Positions 28,069 to 37,511 of a stretch of 64,000 bases of DNA are shown here, in pieces; positions within the stretch are counted from its first letter, which is position 1, and the number at the start of each line of letters is the position of its first letter. The translations under genes and the position numbers were made by a program. The notes below the pieces were generated by a model, which worked only from the letters and a program-made list of their open reading frames with translations, did not search any database and was not told where the DNA came from. The stretch is taken from NCBI GenBank assembly GCA_017469925.1, contig JAFUFK010000005.1, positions 62,001 through 126,000 on the forward strand, read 5' to 3'. The DNA comes from Bacteroidaceae bacterium. GTDB taxonomy: Bacteria > Bacteroidota > Bacteroidia > Bacteroidales > Bacteroidaceae.

Positions 28069-29520
28069 TTAATTGTTTTCAGTTTCAGACTCCTTCTCTT
28101 CGCGGACGATACGCATGCGGTTCCATACCACCATGGCCAGCGTGACGAGCGTGAGCACGCCCATTCCAATCCACTGGAGGTACTTCACGCAGGCATAGAT
28201 GACGTAGCCGAAGAGCGACGAGGCAAAGTCCATGGCACCAGCCTCGAAGCCGGTGGGAATCTGTGCGGCCTTGTCCTGCGTAGCCTCAAAGACGGTGTTG
28301 GCTGCCAGCGTAAAGGCGGGAGCCATGTCGGTGACGAAATAAAGGCCGATGGTTACGGCTACCAGGCCGATGATGAAGGTCTTTACCACATTGCCCTTCG
28401 TGTAGGGCAGCACCATCACGAAGACGTAGAACATGCCAGCCAGTGAGGCTAGGGGCAGGAATTGGTTGCCAGCCTTCGACAGGGCAATGGCCAGAACCAG
28501 CGTCACGGGGATGAGCAACAGCGACACGACCAGCGTGGTGGGGTGGCCGATGACCAGGGCGGGCGACATGCCGATATAGACCTTCTTGCCGTGGAACTTT
28601 CTCTTCACCACCTCCTGTGTCTTCTCCGAGATGGGCATGAGACCGTCGATAAAGAGGCGGGTGATGCGGGGAATGAGTTCCATCACGGCACCCATGGTCA
28701 CACCGAGGAAGAGCACCGACTTGACAATGCTCATCACGGCATCAGCCGTCGAGTCGAAGCCTGCTGCATAGGCAGCAAAGTTGGTGAAGTGGTCGAAGTG
28801 GGCGGCAGCACCTATCAGGGCGCCCACGATGACGCCAAGTACCAGCGGTTCGCCCAGGACGCCGAACTTCTGCTTCAGTCCTTCGGCATCGATGTTCAAC
28901 TTAGAGAAACCGGGAATCTTGTCCAACAGCCAATTGATGCCGATGGCAAAGAGCGTGAAACTCTGACAGAAGGGCTGCGGGATGCTGATGCCGTCCATGT
29001 TGTCGTAGTAGCCCTGGAAACGGTCGGCTGTCAGGTCGGCCATGACCAGTGTGACGATGTAGCACGAGATGGCTGCGAAGTAGCCCCACAAGAGGCTCTG
29101 TCCCATGACGAAATAGGCCACGGCACCGATAAAGGCAAAGTGCCAGTAGTTCCAAAGGTCGATGTTGACCGTGCGCGTGCACTTGGTGACAAGCAACAGG
29201 AAGTTGATGCCCAGGCAGATGGGGATGATGAGTGCGCCGACGGCTGTGTTGTAGGCCACGGCGGCGGCGGCGGGCCATCCCATGTCGAAGACCTTCAAGT
29301 CGAGTTGAAATATCTTGGAGATGGCGTCCAACGGGGTGTTGAAGTTGGTAGTCAGCAGGGCCGTGACGATGCCCAGACCGACGAAGCCGACACCTACGTA
29401 GAGGCCCGACTTCAGCGACTTGCCAAACTTCATGCCGATGCACAGGCCGATGATGGTAAACAGGATGGGCATCATGACCGATGCACCCAGACTGATGATG
29501 TACGAGAATACTTGTTCCAT
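28069..29520 (-). CDS. Galactitol-type PTS IIC-like permease, orphan
   Basis: A 483-residue protein with at least ten hydrophobic segments, resembling the EIIC of galactitol systems (GatC family) by blocks such as [19 protein letters not shown] and [15 protein letters not shown]. The ATG at 29520 is preferred to a TTG four codons upstream. No EIIA or EIIB gene is next to it and Bacteroidales generally lack a full sugar PTS, so it may act as a secondary transporter. Next to kduI and an EamA gene, an uronate or polyol substrate is a reasonable guess (inference). Confidence 0.85.
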   Translation of the reverse strand: MEQVFSYIISLGASVMMPILFTIIGLCIGMKFGKSLKSGLYVGVGFVGLGIVTALLTTNFNTPLDAISKIFQLDLKVFDMGWPAAAAVAYNTAVGALIIPICLGINFLLLVTKCTRTVNIDLWNYWHFAFIGAVAYFVMGQSLLWGYFAAISCYIVTLVMADLTADRFQGYYDNMDGISIPQPFCQSFTLFAIGINWLLDKIPGFSKLNIDAEGLKQKFGVLGEPLVLGVIVGALIGAAAHFDHFTNFAAYAAGFDSTADAVMSIVKSVLFLGVTMGAVMELIPRITRLFIDGLMPISEKTQEVVKRKFHGKKVYIGMSPALVIGHPTTLVVSLLLIPVTLVLAIALSKAGNQFLPLASLAGMFYVFVMVLPYTKGNVVKTFIIGLVAVTIGLYFVTDMAPAFTLAANTVFEATQDKAAQIPTGFEAGAMDFASSLFGYVIYACVKYLQWIGMGVLTLVTLAMVVWNRMRIVREEKESETENN

Positions 29521-29521
29521 A

Positions 29522-29549
29522 TCAATTGTCAATTATCAATTATCAATTA
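29522..29549. repeat. Heptamer array (TCAATTA) before the PTS IIC gene
   Basis: TCAATTG followed by three TCAATTA units, exactly 7 bp apart, filling the gap between two leftward genes. Confidence 0.75.
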
Positions 29550-29553
29550 TCGC

Positions 29554-30441
29554 TCAATCCAGCGCAAACGTGGTTCCGCCGATGCGGTTGCCGTCGGCAA
29601 AGATGTCGGCCCGGTACTGCCCGGCCAAGAGCGTCTCGTTTACGTCCCAATAGACGGTTACGGGTAACTCTTCGCCCGCATACTCCACGTCCTTGCGCAT
29701 CGAGTACTCCAGCGTGCGATTCTCGAAGGGGAACGTGCCCCCCTGCGTCAGCACCTGTCCCGTAGGCGTCGTCAACCTGACGTAGAGGCTCTTCATACCC
29801 GTCTGCGCCGTTACGTTTCGGCTGACGGTGAACGACACTTGCAGTCGCTTTACGTCCTTCACCTTCGAGGTCTGCTTCCCCTTCCGGTTCTTACCAATGG
29901 CCGATACGCCTGTGGCATCGAGTTGCGAGGCTATGGCCACCTTGTCGGTCAGCGACTCCTTCTCCGTGGTCAGGTTGCTGATGTGCTCCTGAGCCTGCTG
30001 GTTGACGGTGCGCAGGTTCTCGTTCTCCGTATTCAGTTGCTGGTTCAGTCGGTTCAGCGAGTCAATCTGCATCACGTAGTTGCGCAGTATGGCTCGGAGC
30101 GTGGCCAGTTCCTGCTTCAGTCGCATGATTTCGGCCGCGTCGTCGTCGCGCGTGCGACGCAACTGCTCCTGCAGTTCCTCCACGCGCCGTTGCTCCTTCT
30201 CCAGTTGTTGCAGGAGCGAGTCGTTACGGATTTGTGTCTGTAGCTCGCGGTATTGCTGGGCAAACTCCTCGTACTCGTTCTCCATCTCCCGCTTATCCAT
30301 TTCGGCCAGTTGTTGCAGTTGTTCCATTTGCTGGCGGTCCTGCTCGGCCCGGTGGGTGCGCAAGGCCAGATAGGCAATGGCGCCCGCCATCAGCAACAGC
30401 AGGGCCGTGGCCGCCACTATCAGTAGATTCCTTTGTTTCAT
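29554..30441 (-). CDS. Membrane-anchored coiled-coil protein of unknown function
   Basis: 295 residues from the ATG at 30441, which follows a strong promoter. One hydrophobic segment (about 5-27) is followed by a long Glu/Gln/Arg-rich coiled coil (about 30-165), a short basic linker (NRKGKQTSKVKDVK) and a C-terminal beta-rich domain of about 100 residues (SLYVRLTTPTGQVLTQGG, TVYWDVNETLLAGQYRADIF). The domain after the membrane would be periplasmic. I do not recognise the family with certainty. It is the first gene of the leftward group including the PTS IIC and kduI genes, with a 33-bp gap. Confidence 0.75.
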   Translation of the reverse strand: MKQRNLLIVAATALLLLMAGAIAYLALRTHRAEQDRQQMEQLQQLAEMDKREMENEYEEFAQQYRELQTQIRNDSLLQQLEKEQRRVEELQEQLRRTRDDDAAEIMRLKQELATLRAILRNYVMQIDSLNRLNQQLNTENENLRTVNQQAQEHISNLTTEKESLTDKVAIASQLDATGVSAIGKNRKGKQTSKVKDVKRLQVSFTVSRNVTAQTGMKSLYVRLTTPTGQVLTQGGTFPFENRTLEYSMRKDVEYAGEELPVTVYWDVNETLLAGQYRADIFADGNRIGGTTFALD

Positions 30442-30466
30442 GCCTGAGAAAGTTTGTTTACAGGTG

Positions 30467-30497
30467 CAAAGATAATACTTTTTTCTTATACCACAAA
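30467..30497 (-). promoter_or_regulatory. Promoter for the coiled-coil/PTS IIC/kduI group
   Basis: On the minus strand, TTTG (30497-30494), a 19-bp spacer and TATCTTTG (30474-30467): a full match to the Bacteroidetes consensus. The leader is about 20 nt. Confidence 0.82.
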
Positions 30498-30666
30498 CTT
30501 GTGTTACAGAAAAACCCGGCCCCCGAGCCTCGTCGGCTTGCTCGCGCACCTAATAATTTCGGGCCTTACACCTAGGGAAAATCACATAACACCTAAGTGT
30601 AATCATTTTGGGAGTTTTGACATCACAAAAATGATGCTTTTTTACACGTCAAATCGTGTTTTGAAG

Positions 30667-32328
30667 TCAGTCGATGATTTTTTGTAGGCGAAGCACCTGA
30701 CTGCAATGCTCGACAACGGCTTGGCGATGGGTGACGAAGAGCAGGGTCTGCTGGGGACGCATCCACTGGGTAAGGTTTTGCAGTAGTCGGGCTTCGGTCT
30801 GGGCGTCGAGGGCCGACGTGGCTTCGTCCAGCAGCAGGATGTTGCCCTGTCGCAACAGGGCGCGGGCAATGCTGATGCGCTGGGCCTGGCCTTGGGAGAG
30901 GCCGGTGCCGTCCTCGCCAATGCGACTGTCGAGTCCCAAGGGCAGGGAGAGGACAAATTCGGCACAGGCTGTGCGCAGGGCTTCCTCCATCTCCTGATCG
31001 GTGGCTTCTGGACGGCCGAGTTGCAGGTTTTGTCGGATGGTGCCTGAGAACAATGTGTTGCCCTGTGGTACATAGACGAGGTTGCAACGGGTGAGGGGGC
31101 TTACGTCCTGTGCGGAGTTTAGACTTTTGGCTGTGGAATACATTTCCACCCGTCCCTCTGTGGGGCGGAGTAGGGCCAGGACGAGGCGAATGAGCGTGGT
31201 CTTGCCTGCTCCAGTCTCGCCCAGAATGGCGGTGGAGGAACCTGGCGGGAAGTCGTAGTTGAGGTTGCGCAGTACGTAGCGCTCGTCTTCGGAGTATCGG
31301 AAACTGACGTCGGAGAGTCGCAGGCCGGCTCCTTCGGCAAAGCGCACGGGCAATCCCTCCTTTTCGACGGGAATTTCCTCGAGTTCCATAAGGCGTTCGC
31401 CAGCCGTAAAGGCACTGATGATGATGGGCACGAAGCGCGTCATCTCGCGGAAGGGACCTTGTATCTGGCCGACCAGTTGAATGAAGGCAAGCATCATGCC
31501 ATAGGTGATGACTCCCTGATGGAGCCCGCGCACGCCCCATAGGAAGGCGAGCAGATAGCCTGTGGCAAAGCCTGCACTGAGCAGTGTGCCTGAGAGCGAA
31601 GAGAATACTGTGCGGTGGCGAACCTGTCGGCGCAGGTCTTGTTGGGTCTGGTCGAGGCGTTCGGTCATGGTGCCGATGCGTTCTAACGTCTTCAGCACGA
31701 TGCGGTGCTGAATGCTCTCTTGCAGGATGCTTTGTATTTGGCTATCGGTATCACGTATTTCTCGAGTAATCCGTCGCATCTTCCTGACATAGAAACGACT
31801 AACGATTACAAAAATAGGGACGACACAGATGATGATGATGGCCAGTTGGGCATCCATCGAGTAGAGGAAGAAGAAGGCGCCGACGAAGCGCGTCAGAACG
31901 CTGAATGAGGCGGGTAGGGTCTCGGTGATGGTCGAGGTGACGTCGGCGGCATCGCGAATAAGTCGGTTGAGGACATCACCGCTGTGATGAACTTCGCGTC
32001 CGTTCCACTCGCTGGCCAGCAGGCGGCGGAAGAGTTGCAACTGCATGCGGTTCTGGGCGCGTACGCCAAGTAGGGCACTAATCCATCGGCGAGAGAATCC
32101 GATAGCTACCTGCATGGCCATAATGGTAATGAGCAAAGCTGCGCCGCGTCGTAGGGGAATGTCAGTGATGCGATTGGTGGCAATGTCGATGCAGAGTTTG
32201 GTGGACCAGATGAAGGCAAAGTCGAGTCCGACGCTCAGAATGCCGATGAGGGCGTTGAGCGTAGCCTGCAGACGTAGGCTCTTGGCCACGTCCCAAAACC
32301 AACGTATGATACTCCAACTATTTTTCAC
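30667..32328 (-). CDS. ABC exporter, fused membrane and ATPase domains
   Basis: A 553-residue half-transporter: a six-helix type IV exporter membrane domain (about 1-310), then an ATPase domain with Walker A GETGAGKTT, signature LSQGQAQR and Walker B ILLLDEATSAL. It would act as a homodimer in the inner membrane exporting lipids, peptides or drugs. The start codon is GTG at 32328; the octamer array in front contains AAGGAG-type sequence about 7 nt upstream that can act as a ribosome-binding site. It lies 27 bp after nadK. The substrate is unknown. Confidence 0.92.
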   Translation of the reverse strand: MKNSWSIIRWFWDVAKSLRLQATLNALIGILSVGLDFAFIWSTKLCIDIATNRITDIPLRRGAALLITIMAMQVAIGFSRRWISALLGVRAQNRMQLQLFRRLLASEWNGREVHHSGDVLNRLIRDAADVTSTITETLPASFSVLTRFVGAFFFLYSMDAQLAIIIICVVPIFVIVSRFYVRKMRRITREIRDTDSQIQSILQESIQHRIVLKTLERIGTMTERLDQTQQDLRRQVRHRTVFSSLSGTLLSAGFATGYLLAFLWGVRGLHQGVITYGMMLAFIQLVGQIQGPFREMTRFVPIIISAFTAGERLMELEEIPVEKEGLPVRFAEGAGLRLSDVSFRYSEDERYVLRNLNYDFPPGSSTAILGETGAGKTTLIRLVLALLRPTEGRVEMYSTAKSLNSAQDVSPLTRCNLVYVPQGNTLFSGTIRQNLQLGRPEATDQEMEEALRTACAEFVLSLPLGLDSRIGEDGTGLSQGQAQRISIARALLRQGNILLLDEATSALDAQTEARLLQNLTQWMRPQQTLLFVTHRQAVVEHCSQVLRLQKIID

Positions 32329-32363
32329 TCCTTCACTCCTTCACTTCATCACTTCTCAATTTC
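32324..32363. repeat. Octamer array at the nadK / ABC exporter junction
   Basis: Five 8-base units on the plus strand: TTCACTCC, TTCACTCC, TTCACTTC, ATCACTTC, TCAATTTC. It covers the stop codon of nadK and the GTG start of the ABC gene and supplies the latter's purine-rich ribosome-binding sequence. Confidence 0.75.
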
Positions 32364-33237
32364 TAACATCATTTCCCCACATAAGTTTGTTACGTAGTGT
32401 CTTGAAGAACGAACTATCGGGCCGCTTCAGCACGCAGACGGCATAGGGAGCCTTATGGATGCGGAGGCGCTGGGTCTCGACACAGGTCTCGCTGCGTCCG
32501 TCCAAGGCCACGAGAAACTGATGGTTACGGCTCTCTACGCAAAGCGTCACTGTTGCATCGTCGCAAAGCGTTACGGGACGTATGCTAAGGCTGTGTGGGG
32601 CGACGGGTACAATTCCCAGCGTTTGGGCCTTTGGCGACATGATGGGGCCACCTACGCTCAGCGCATAGCCTGTAGAGCCCGTCGGTGTGTTGATGATGAG
32701 TCCGTCGGCCTGGTAGGTGGTCAGGTACTCATCGTTGACATCGACGCGAATGCTTATCATCGAAGAGTTGTCAAGTTTCAGCACGGCCACCTCGTTCAGA
32801 GCATAGGGAATGCCCTGAGGCTGTCCTTCGCTGTATTCGACTTGCAGTACACTGCGTCGCTCGGTGCGGTAGATGCCCTCGAAAATGTTGTTTATGGTTT
32901 GGTCTATCTCGTCGCCCGAAACGTCGGCGAGGAAACCCAGCCTGCCCGTGTTGATGCCGATGATGGGGATTCCCTTGCTGGCTATGCGACTGGCCGTTTG
33001 CAGAAAGGTGCCGTCGCCGCCCATTGATACGGCGAAGTCGGCCTCGAACTGGTCGCCCTCGAATAGGGCTGTAGGGCTGACGTCGATTTGCAATTGCCGG
33101 GAAAGATATTCGTGGAAGGGCCGGTCGATATAGACCTCGGCCTTGTGCTCCTCGAGCGAGCATAGGAGCTTCTTTACCAAAGTGGATTTCTTTGGCTGAT
33201 AGATGTTACCGAAAAGGGCAAATCGCAGTCTGCGCAT
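32356..33237 (-). CDS. nadK: NAD kinase
   Basis: 293 residues from the ATG at 33237 ([11 protein letters not shown]). It has the conserved GGDGT motif (SMGGDGTFL), the following [11 protein letters not shown] and the [14 protein letters not shown] block. The enzyme phosphorylates NAD to NADP with ATP and is the only route to NADP. A GTG eight codons upstream could extend it slightly. It has a divergent promoter arrangement with pdxJ. Confidence 0.95.
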   Translation of the reverse strand: MRRLRFALFGNIYQPKKSTLVKKLLCSLEEHKAEVYIDRPFHEYLSRQLQIDVSPTALFEGDQFEADFAVSMGGDGTFLQTASRIASKGIPIIGINTGRLGFLADVSGDEIDQTINNIFEGIYRTERRSVLQVEYSEGQPQGIPYALNEVAVLKLDNSSMISIRVDVNDEYLTTYQADGLIINTPTGSTGYALSVGGPIMSPKAQTLGIVPVAPHSLSIRPVTLCDDATVTLCVESRNHQFLVALDGRSETCVETQRLRIHKAPYAVCVLKRPDSSFFKTLRNKLMWGNDVRN

Positions 33238-33260
33238 AATCGTAATGGTGTATTTTCGCA

Positions 33261-33268
33261 CAAAAGTA
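33261..33268 (-). promoter_or_regulatory. -7 element for nadK
   Basis: TACTTTTG on the minus strand (33268-33261), 23 bp before the ATG, fits TAnnTTTG. The -33 element is not clear because the region is a heptamer array. Confidence 0.5.
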
Positions 33269-33274
33269 AGAAAT

Positions 33275-33309
33275 AATTGTGAATTATGGATTGTTAATTA
33301 TGAATTTAA
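33275..33309. repeat. Heptamer array between nadK and pdxJ promoters
   Basis: Five 7-base units: AATTGTG, AATTATG, GATTGTT, AATTATG, AATTTAA. The array contains the TTG that serves as the -33 element of the pdxJ promoter. Confidence 0.65.
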
Positions 33310-33321
33310 TGCCTATCTTTG
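33291..33321 (+). promoter_or_regulatory. Promoter for pdxJ operon
   Basis: TTG at 33291-33293, a 20-bp spacer and TATCTTTG at 33314-33321; the ATG follows at 33341. Confidence 0.7.
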
Positions 33322-33340
33322 TAAAAAATATTGTGGAACT

Positions 33341-34054
33341 ATGACGAAACTGAGCGTAAACATCAATAAAATCGCCACCTTGCGCAATGCGCGTGGCGGT
33401 AACAATCCCGACGTCTTGAAGGTTGCCTTGGACTGCGAGCGCTTCGGTGCGCAGGGCATAACCGTTCATCCCCGACCCGACGAGCGACATATCCGTCGGC
33501 AGGATGTGCTGGACCTTCGGCCACGGCTCACCACGGAGTTCAATATCGAGGGCTATCCCTCGCCAGAGTTTATCGAACTGGTGCGCCTCGTCGTGCCAGT
33601 ACAGGTTACCCTTGTGCCCGATGCTCCTGGACAACTGACCAGTAACCATGGTTGGGATACAAAGACCCACCTCGACTTCCTGACCGATGTGACCGACCGG
33701 TTCCATGAAAAGGGCATCCGAGTAAGTATCTTCGTCGATGCCGACCCTGAAATGGTAGGGTATGCCGCTCGCACGGGAGCCGACCGTGTGGAACTATATA
33801 CCGAACCCTACGCCTCGATGTACCCGAAGGACAGGGAGGCGGCCGTTGCTCCTTTTGTCCGTGCCTCCGAGGAGGCTCATCGCCTGGGTCTCGGACTGAA
33901 CATGGGACACGACCTGAGCCTTGTGAACCTGCGCTACCTGCGCGAGCGGATACCCTATATCGACGAATGCAGCATAGGCCATGCCCTCGTCTGTGATGCC
34001 CTCTACCTCGGTCTCGAGGAGACCATCCGTCGATATCGTGAGTGCCTTGCCTAA
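33341..34054 (+). CDS. pdxJ: Pyridoxine 5'-phosphate synthase
   Basis: A 237-residue TIM-barrel protein matching PdxJ throughout: [16 protein letters not shown] at the N-terminus, [12 protein letters not shown], then [12 protein letters not shown] and [13 protein letters not shown]. It condenses 1-deoxy-D-xylulose 5-phosphate with 3-amino-2-oxopropyl phosphate to make pyridoxine 5'-phosphate, the last step of the DXP-dependent vitamin B6 route. The start is fixed by the promoter at 33291-33321. It begins a rightward group with a DJ-1 gene, ispD and recG. Confidence 0.96.
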   Translation: MTKLSVNINKIATLRNARGGNNPDVLKVALDCERFGAQGITVHPRPDERHIRRQDVLDLRPRLTTEFNIEGYPSPEFIELVRLVVPVQVTLVPDAPGQLTSNHGWDTKTHLDFLTDVTDRFHEKGIRVSIFVDADPEMVGYAARTGADRVELYTEPYASMYPKDREAAVAPFVRASEEAHRLGLGLNMGHDLSLVNLRYLRERIPYIDECSIGHALVCDALYLGLEETIRRYRECLA

Positions 34055-34056
34055 CT

Positions 34057-34091
34057 AATTCTTAACTCTTACTTTTTAATTCTTAATTGAA
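34057..34091. repeat. Heptamer array between pdxJ and the DJ-1 gene
   Basis: Five 7-base units (AATTCTT, AACTCTT, ACTTTTT, AATTCTT, AATTGAA) fill the gap directly after the pdxJ stop. Confidence 0.65.
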
Positions 34092-34098
34092 ATACCCC

Positions 34099-34659
34099 AT
34101 GATTTACACATTTCTTGCTACCGGCTTCGAGGACATAGAAGCACTGGCTCCCGTTGACATCATGCGCCGTGCAGGTCTCCAGGTTGAGACCGTCAGCATC
34201 ACCGGCGAACGTATTGTAGTGAGTGCCCACGGCGTGGGTGTAGTGGCCGACCGTCTGCTGTCGGAGATTGACTTTCAGGATGCAGAACTGTTGTTTCTGC
34301 CGGGCGGACTGCCCGGGGCTACAAACCTCGACGCTTGCGAACCCTTGCGCGAAGGACTGCGCAACCACTATGAGGCTGGTCGCCTGATTGCCGCCATCTG
34401 TGCGGCTCCCCTTGTCCTTGGTCATCTGGGGCTGCTGGATGGATGTAAGGCAACTTGCTATCCCGGTTTCGAAACAGAACTGGGTGAGGCCCGCTACACC
34501 GCAGCCCTTGTGGAGCAGGATAGGCAGTTTCTGACTGGCAAAGGCCCAGGTGCAGCCTTCGCCCTCGGTTATGCTATCGTAGAATGTCTGGTGGGTGCTA
34601 ATGTATCTGAACAGTTACGTGAGGGTATGATGTATAACTTTCTGATTAAGAATGCTTAA
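34099..34659 (+). CDS. DJ-1/PfpI superfamily protein (YajL/ThiJ-like)
   Basis: 186 residues from the ATG at 34099; a TTG four codons earlier is less likely. It has the DJ-1 glutamate motif GFEDIEA (Glu11), the FLPGGLPGA block and the nucleophilic-elbow cysteine in AAICAAPL (Cys101). Relatives act as protein or nucleotide deglycases or as chaperones; the precise role is debated. Its stop overlaps the ispD start by 8 bp. Confidence 0.9.
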   Translation: MIYTFLATGFEDIEALAPVDIMRRAGLQVETVSITGERIVVSAHGVGVVADRLLSEIDFQDAELLFLPGGLPGATNLDACEPLREGLRNHYEAGRLIAAICAAPLVLGHLGLLDGCKATCYPGFETELGEARYTAALVEQDRQFLTGKGPGAAFALGYAIVECLVGANVSEQLREGMMYNFLIKNA

Positions 34660-35323
34660 TTATGCTGTAATAGTGGCGGGAGGCCGAGGCCTTAGGATGG
34701 GTGGGGACGTGCCTAAACAGTTTCTGCCAGTGGGTGGTGTGCCCATACTGATACGCACGCTGACGACCTTCCATGAGACCGATAACGACCTGCGTCTTAT
34801 CCTCGTCCTGCCACACGACCAACAAGCATATTGGCGGCAGTTGTGCGAAGAATATCACTTCGTTGTACCCCATCAGATAGCCGATGGCGGCGAGACGCGT
34901 TTCCATAGTGTAAAGAACGGCCTGGACTTGATTCCCGATGATGCCGACGGTGTGGTTGGAGTACACGACGGTGTACGTCCTTTTGTCTCGGCTGAGGTCA
35001 TCCGGCGTTGCTACGATGCAGCACGGGAGCATGGAGCCGTGGTGCCCGTCGTCCCTGTCGTGGAGACGGTGCGCCAGTTGCTTCCCGAAGGCGACAGCTT
35101 GACCGTCAATCGCTCGCTCTATCGTCTCGTGCAGACGCCGCAGGCGTTCCGCATCGCCCTGCTTAAGGAGGCATGCCGCCAACCCTACCAGCCTCAGTTC
35201 ACCGACGACGCATCGGTGGTGGAGGAACTTGGCTACCGCATCGCCTTGGTCGAGGGGAATCGCGAGAATATTAAGATAACGACGCCGTCGGACATCCAGT
35301 ACGCTGAATTTCTGTGTAAGTAA
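34652..35323 (+). CDS. ispD: 2-C-methyl-D-erythritol 4-phosphate cytidylyltransferase
   Basis: A 223-residue nucleotidyltransferase. The CTP-binding loop is visible as [18 protein letters not shown], and the [17 protein letters not shown] block and the C-terminal [11 protein letters not shown]...[10 protein letters not shown] block are typical of IspD. It forms CDP-ME in the non-mevalonate isoprenoid pathway. That pathway shares 1-deoxy-xylulose 5-phosphate with PdxJ, which gives some logic to the shared operon. It is 9 bp from recG. Confidence 0.95.
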   Translation: MLNYAVIVAGGRGLRMGGDVPKQFLPVGGVPILIRTLTTFHETDNDLRLILVLPHDQQAYWRQLCEEYHFVVPHQIADGGETRFHSVKNGLDLIPDDADGVVGVHDGVRPFVSAEVIRRCYDAAREHGAVVPVVPVVETVRQLLPEGDSLTVNRSLYRLVQTPQAFRIALLKEACRQPYQPQFTDDASVVEELGYRIALVEGNRENIKITTPSDIQYAEFLCK

Positions 35324-35332
35324 TGTTACGCT

Positions 35333-37432
35333 GTGGAGAAGGACGCGCTTAAATATCCGATTACGTATCTTTCCAACGTAGGTGCTACGAGGGCAAAGTT
35401 GCTGAAGGACGGGATGGGCATCTCGACCTATGGTGACCTGCTTCTCCAGTTCCCGACGAAGCACATCGACCGCAGCCGCTTTTACTATACACACGAACTG
35501 ACCTCGGAAATGCCCTACGTGCAGATGCGAGGCCAAATCCTGAGTTTCGAGGAACAGGGTTTCGGACGGAAGCGACGCATCGTCGGACACTTCTCGGACG
35601 GGCAAGGTATCGTAGATCTCGTATGGTTCAATGGCCTCCAGTATGTCGAGAAGTCGTACAAACTGCTGACGGACTATGTCATCTTCGGCAAGCCCACGCT
35701 CTACCGCGACCGCTTCAACATCACACACCCCGAAATAGAGAGCATCGAACGCTTCAACCGTTCGTCGATGGGGCTGCGTCCCTATTATTCTATTCCCGAA
35801 AAGTTGCAGAAGCGCGGCATCAATACGCGCATGATGGAGCAGTGGGTGGCTACGGTCTTTCGCATCATCCACGAACCTCTGCCCGAGACGTTGCCCGAGT
35901 ACCTGCTGCGCGAACTCCAACTCATGTCGCGCGACGAGGCCATCCGCACCATGCACTACCCACAGTCGGCGGAGCACCTCAGTCGGGCCTCTTTCCGCCT
36001 GAAGTTCGAAGAACTCTTCTTTATCCAACTGAACATTCTGAGGTACAGCCGCGAACGTAGCCGCCGATACGCCGGATATGTGTTCACGAGGGTGGGGGAC
36101 GTGTTCAACGACTTCTACTACCACCATCTGCCTTTCCCACTGACGGAAGCGCAGAAACGTGTCATTCGCGAGATACATACCGATATGAAGTCGGGCCGGC
36201 AGATGAACCGCCTGCTGCAGGGCGACGTGGGTAGTGGCAAGACCCTGGTGGCCCTGATGACGATGCTCATCGCCTTGGACAACGGCTACCAGACCTGCAT
36301 CATGGCACCCACCGAGATACTGGCCGAGCAGCACTTGGAGACGTTTCGCCAATTCCTCGGTGATATGCCCATCCGCGTTGAACTCCTCACTGGTATGGTC
36401 AAAGGCAAGCGCCGTCAGGCCATCTTTGACGGGTTGCTGTCGGGCGAAGTCCATATCCTCATCGGCACCCATGCCGTAATCGAGGATAACGTGCAGTTCC
36501 GTTGCCTGGGCATGGTGGTCATCGACGAGCAGCACCGCTTCGGCGTAGCACAAAGGGCCAAGTTATGGTCGAAGAGCCAAACGCCACCTCACGTCCTGGT
36601 CATGACGGCCACACCTATCCCCCGTACGCTGGCGATGACGGTCTATGGCGACCTCGATGTGTCCATCATCGACGAACTACCGCCCGGGCGCAAACCCATA
36701 CAGACCATCCACCACTACGAGAACAGGCTTGAAGACCTGTATCGCGGACTTCGGCAGCAAATCGACCTGGGTCGTCAGGCCTACATCGTCTATCCGCTCA
36801 TCAAGGAGTCGGAGAAGATAGACCTAAAGAATCTGGAGGAGGGCTACCAACAGTTCTGCCGTGCCTTCCCCGACCTCCGCATCAGCAAGGTACACGGCAA
36901 GATGAAGTCGGTCGAGAAGGACGCGGAGATGGAGCGCTTCGTCCGTGGCGAAACGCAGATACTGATGGCGACTACGGTCATCGAGGTTGGCGTGAACGTG
37001 CCCAATGCCTCGGTCATGGTCATCGAGAACGCCGAGCGTTTCGGCCTTGCCCAACTGCACCAGTTGCGCGGCAGGGTGGGGCGTGGCGCCGAGCAGTCGT
37101 ACTGCATTCTGGTCACGGGCTTCAAGTTGGCGAGCGACACCCGTAGGCGCATACAGATTATGTGCGAGACCAACGACGGCTTCGAAATAGCGGAAGAGGA
37201 CATGCGCCTGCGTGGCCCCGGCGACTTGGAGGGGACGCAGCAGAGCGGCATCCCCTTCGACCTGCACATAGCCAACTTGGCGCGCGACGGTCAGGTCGTG
37301 CAGTTGGCCCGCGATGTGGCTAAGCGTGTGCTCGAAAGCGACCCGCAATACGACCGCCCCGACCATGCCATGATGTGGCAAGCCCTAAGGGATTTGAACA
37401 AGAACTACATAGATTGGTCGGCCATCTCATAA
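35333..37432 (+). CDS. recG: ATP-dependent DNA helicase RecG
   Basis: A 699-residue protein starting with GTG at 35333, the only start that fits the gap after ispD. An N-terminal wedge/OB domain is followed by Walker A GDVGSGKT (from residue 297), the DExH box VIDEQHRFG and the late motifs RFGLAQLHQLRGRVGRG typical of RecG. It remodels stalled replication forks and Holliday junctions. A strong terminator follows at 37456-37489. Confidence 0.96.
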   Translation: MEKDALKYPITYLSNVGATRAKLLKDGMGISTYGDLLLQFPTKHIDRSRFYYTHELTSEMPYVQMRGQILSFEEQGFGRKRRIVGHFSDGQGIVDLVWFNGLQYVEKSYKLLTDYVIFGKPTLYRDRFNITHPEIESIERFNRSSMGLRPYYSIPEKLQKRGINTRMMEQWVATVFRIIHEPLPETLPEYLLRELQLMSRDEAIRTMHYPQSAEHLSRASFRLKFEELFFIQLNILRYSRERSRRYAGYVFTRVGDVFNDFYYHHLPFPLTEAQKRVIREIHTDMKSGRQMNRLLQGDVGSGKTLVALMTMLIALDNGYQTCIMAPTEILAEQHLETFRQFLGDMPIRVELLTGMVKGKRRQAIFDGLLSGEVHILIGTHAVIEDNVQFRCLGMVVIDEQHRFGVAQRAKLWSKSQTPPHVLVMTATPIPRTLAMTVYGDLDVSIIDELPPGRKPIQTIHHYENRLEDLYRGLRQQIDLGRQAYIVYPLIKESEKIDLKNLEEGYQQFCRAFPDLRISKVHGKMKSVEKDAEMERFVRGETQILMATTVIEVGVNVPNASVMVIENAERFGLAQLHQLRGRVGRGAEQSYCILVTGFKLASDTRRRIQIMCETNDGFEIAEEDMRLRGPGDLEGTQQSGIPFDLHIANLARDGQVVQLARDVAKRVLESDPQYDRPDHAMMWQALRDLNKNYIDWSAIS

Positions 37433-37455
37433 AGTTAAATGATGTAAAATCGTAG

Positions 37456-37489
37456 CGAGTGCGAAGAAAAATCCGTATCTTCGCACTCG
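37456..37489 (+). terminator. Terminator after recG
   Basis: A perfect 12-bp stem CGAGTGCGAAGA/TCTTCGCACTCG with a 10-base loop. The loop and right arm contain TATCTTCG, close to a -7 box, so the hairpin may overlap the promoter of the next gene. Confidence 0.85.
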
Positions 37490-37511
37490 AATGGTATAAA
37501 AACGACGACGT

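Noticed and set aside
34646-36553. A 635-codon open frame on the minus strand
   Set aside because: It is antisense to ispD and recG, both with complete family motifs; its residue composition is that of a GC-rich shadow frame.
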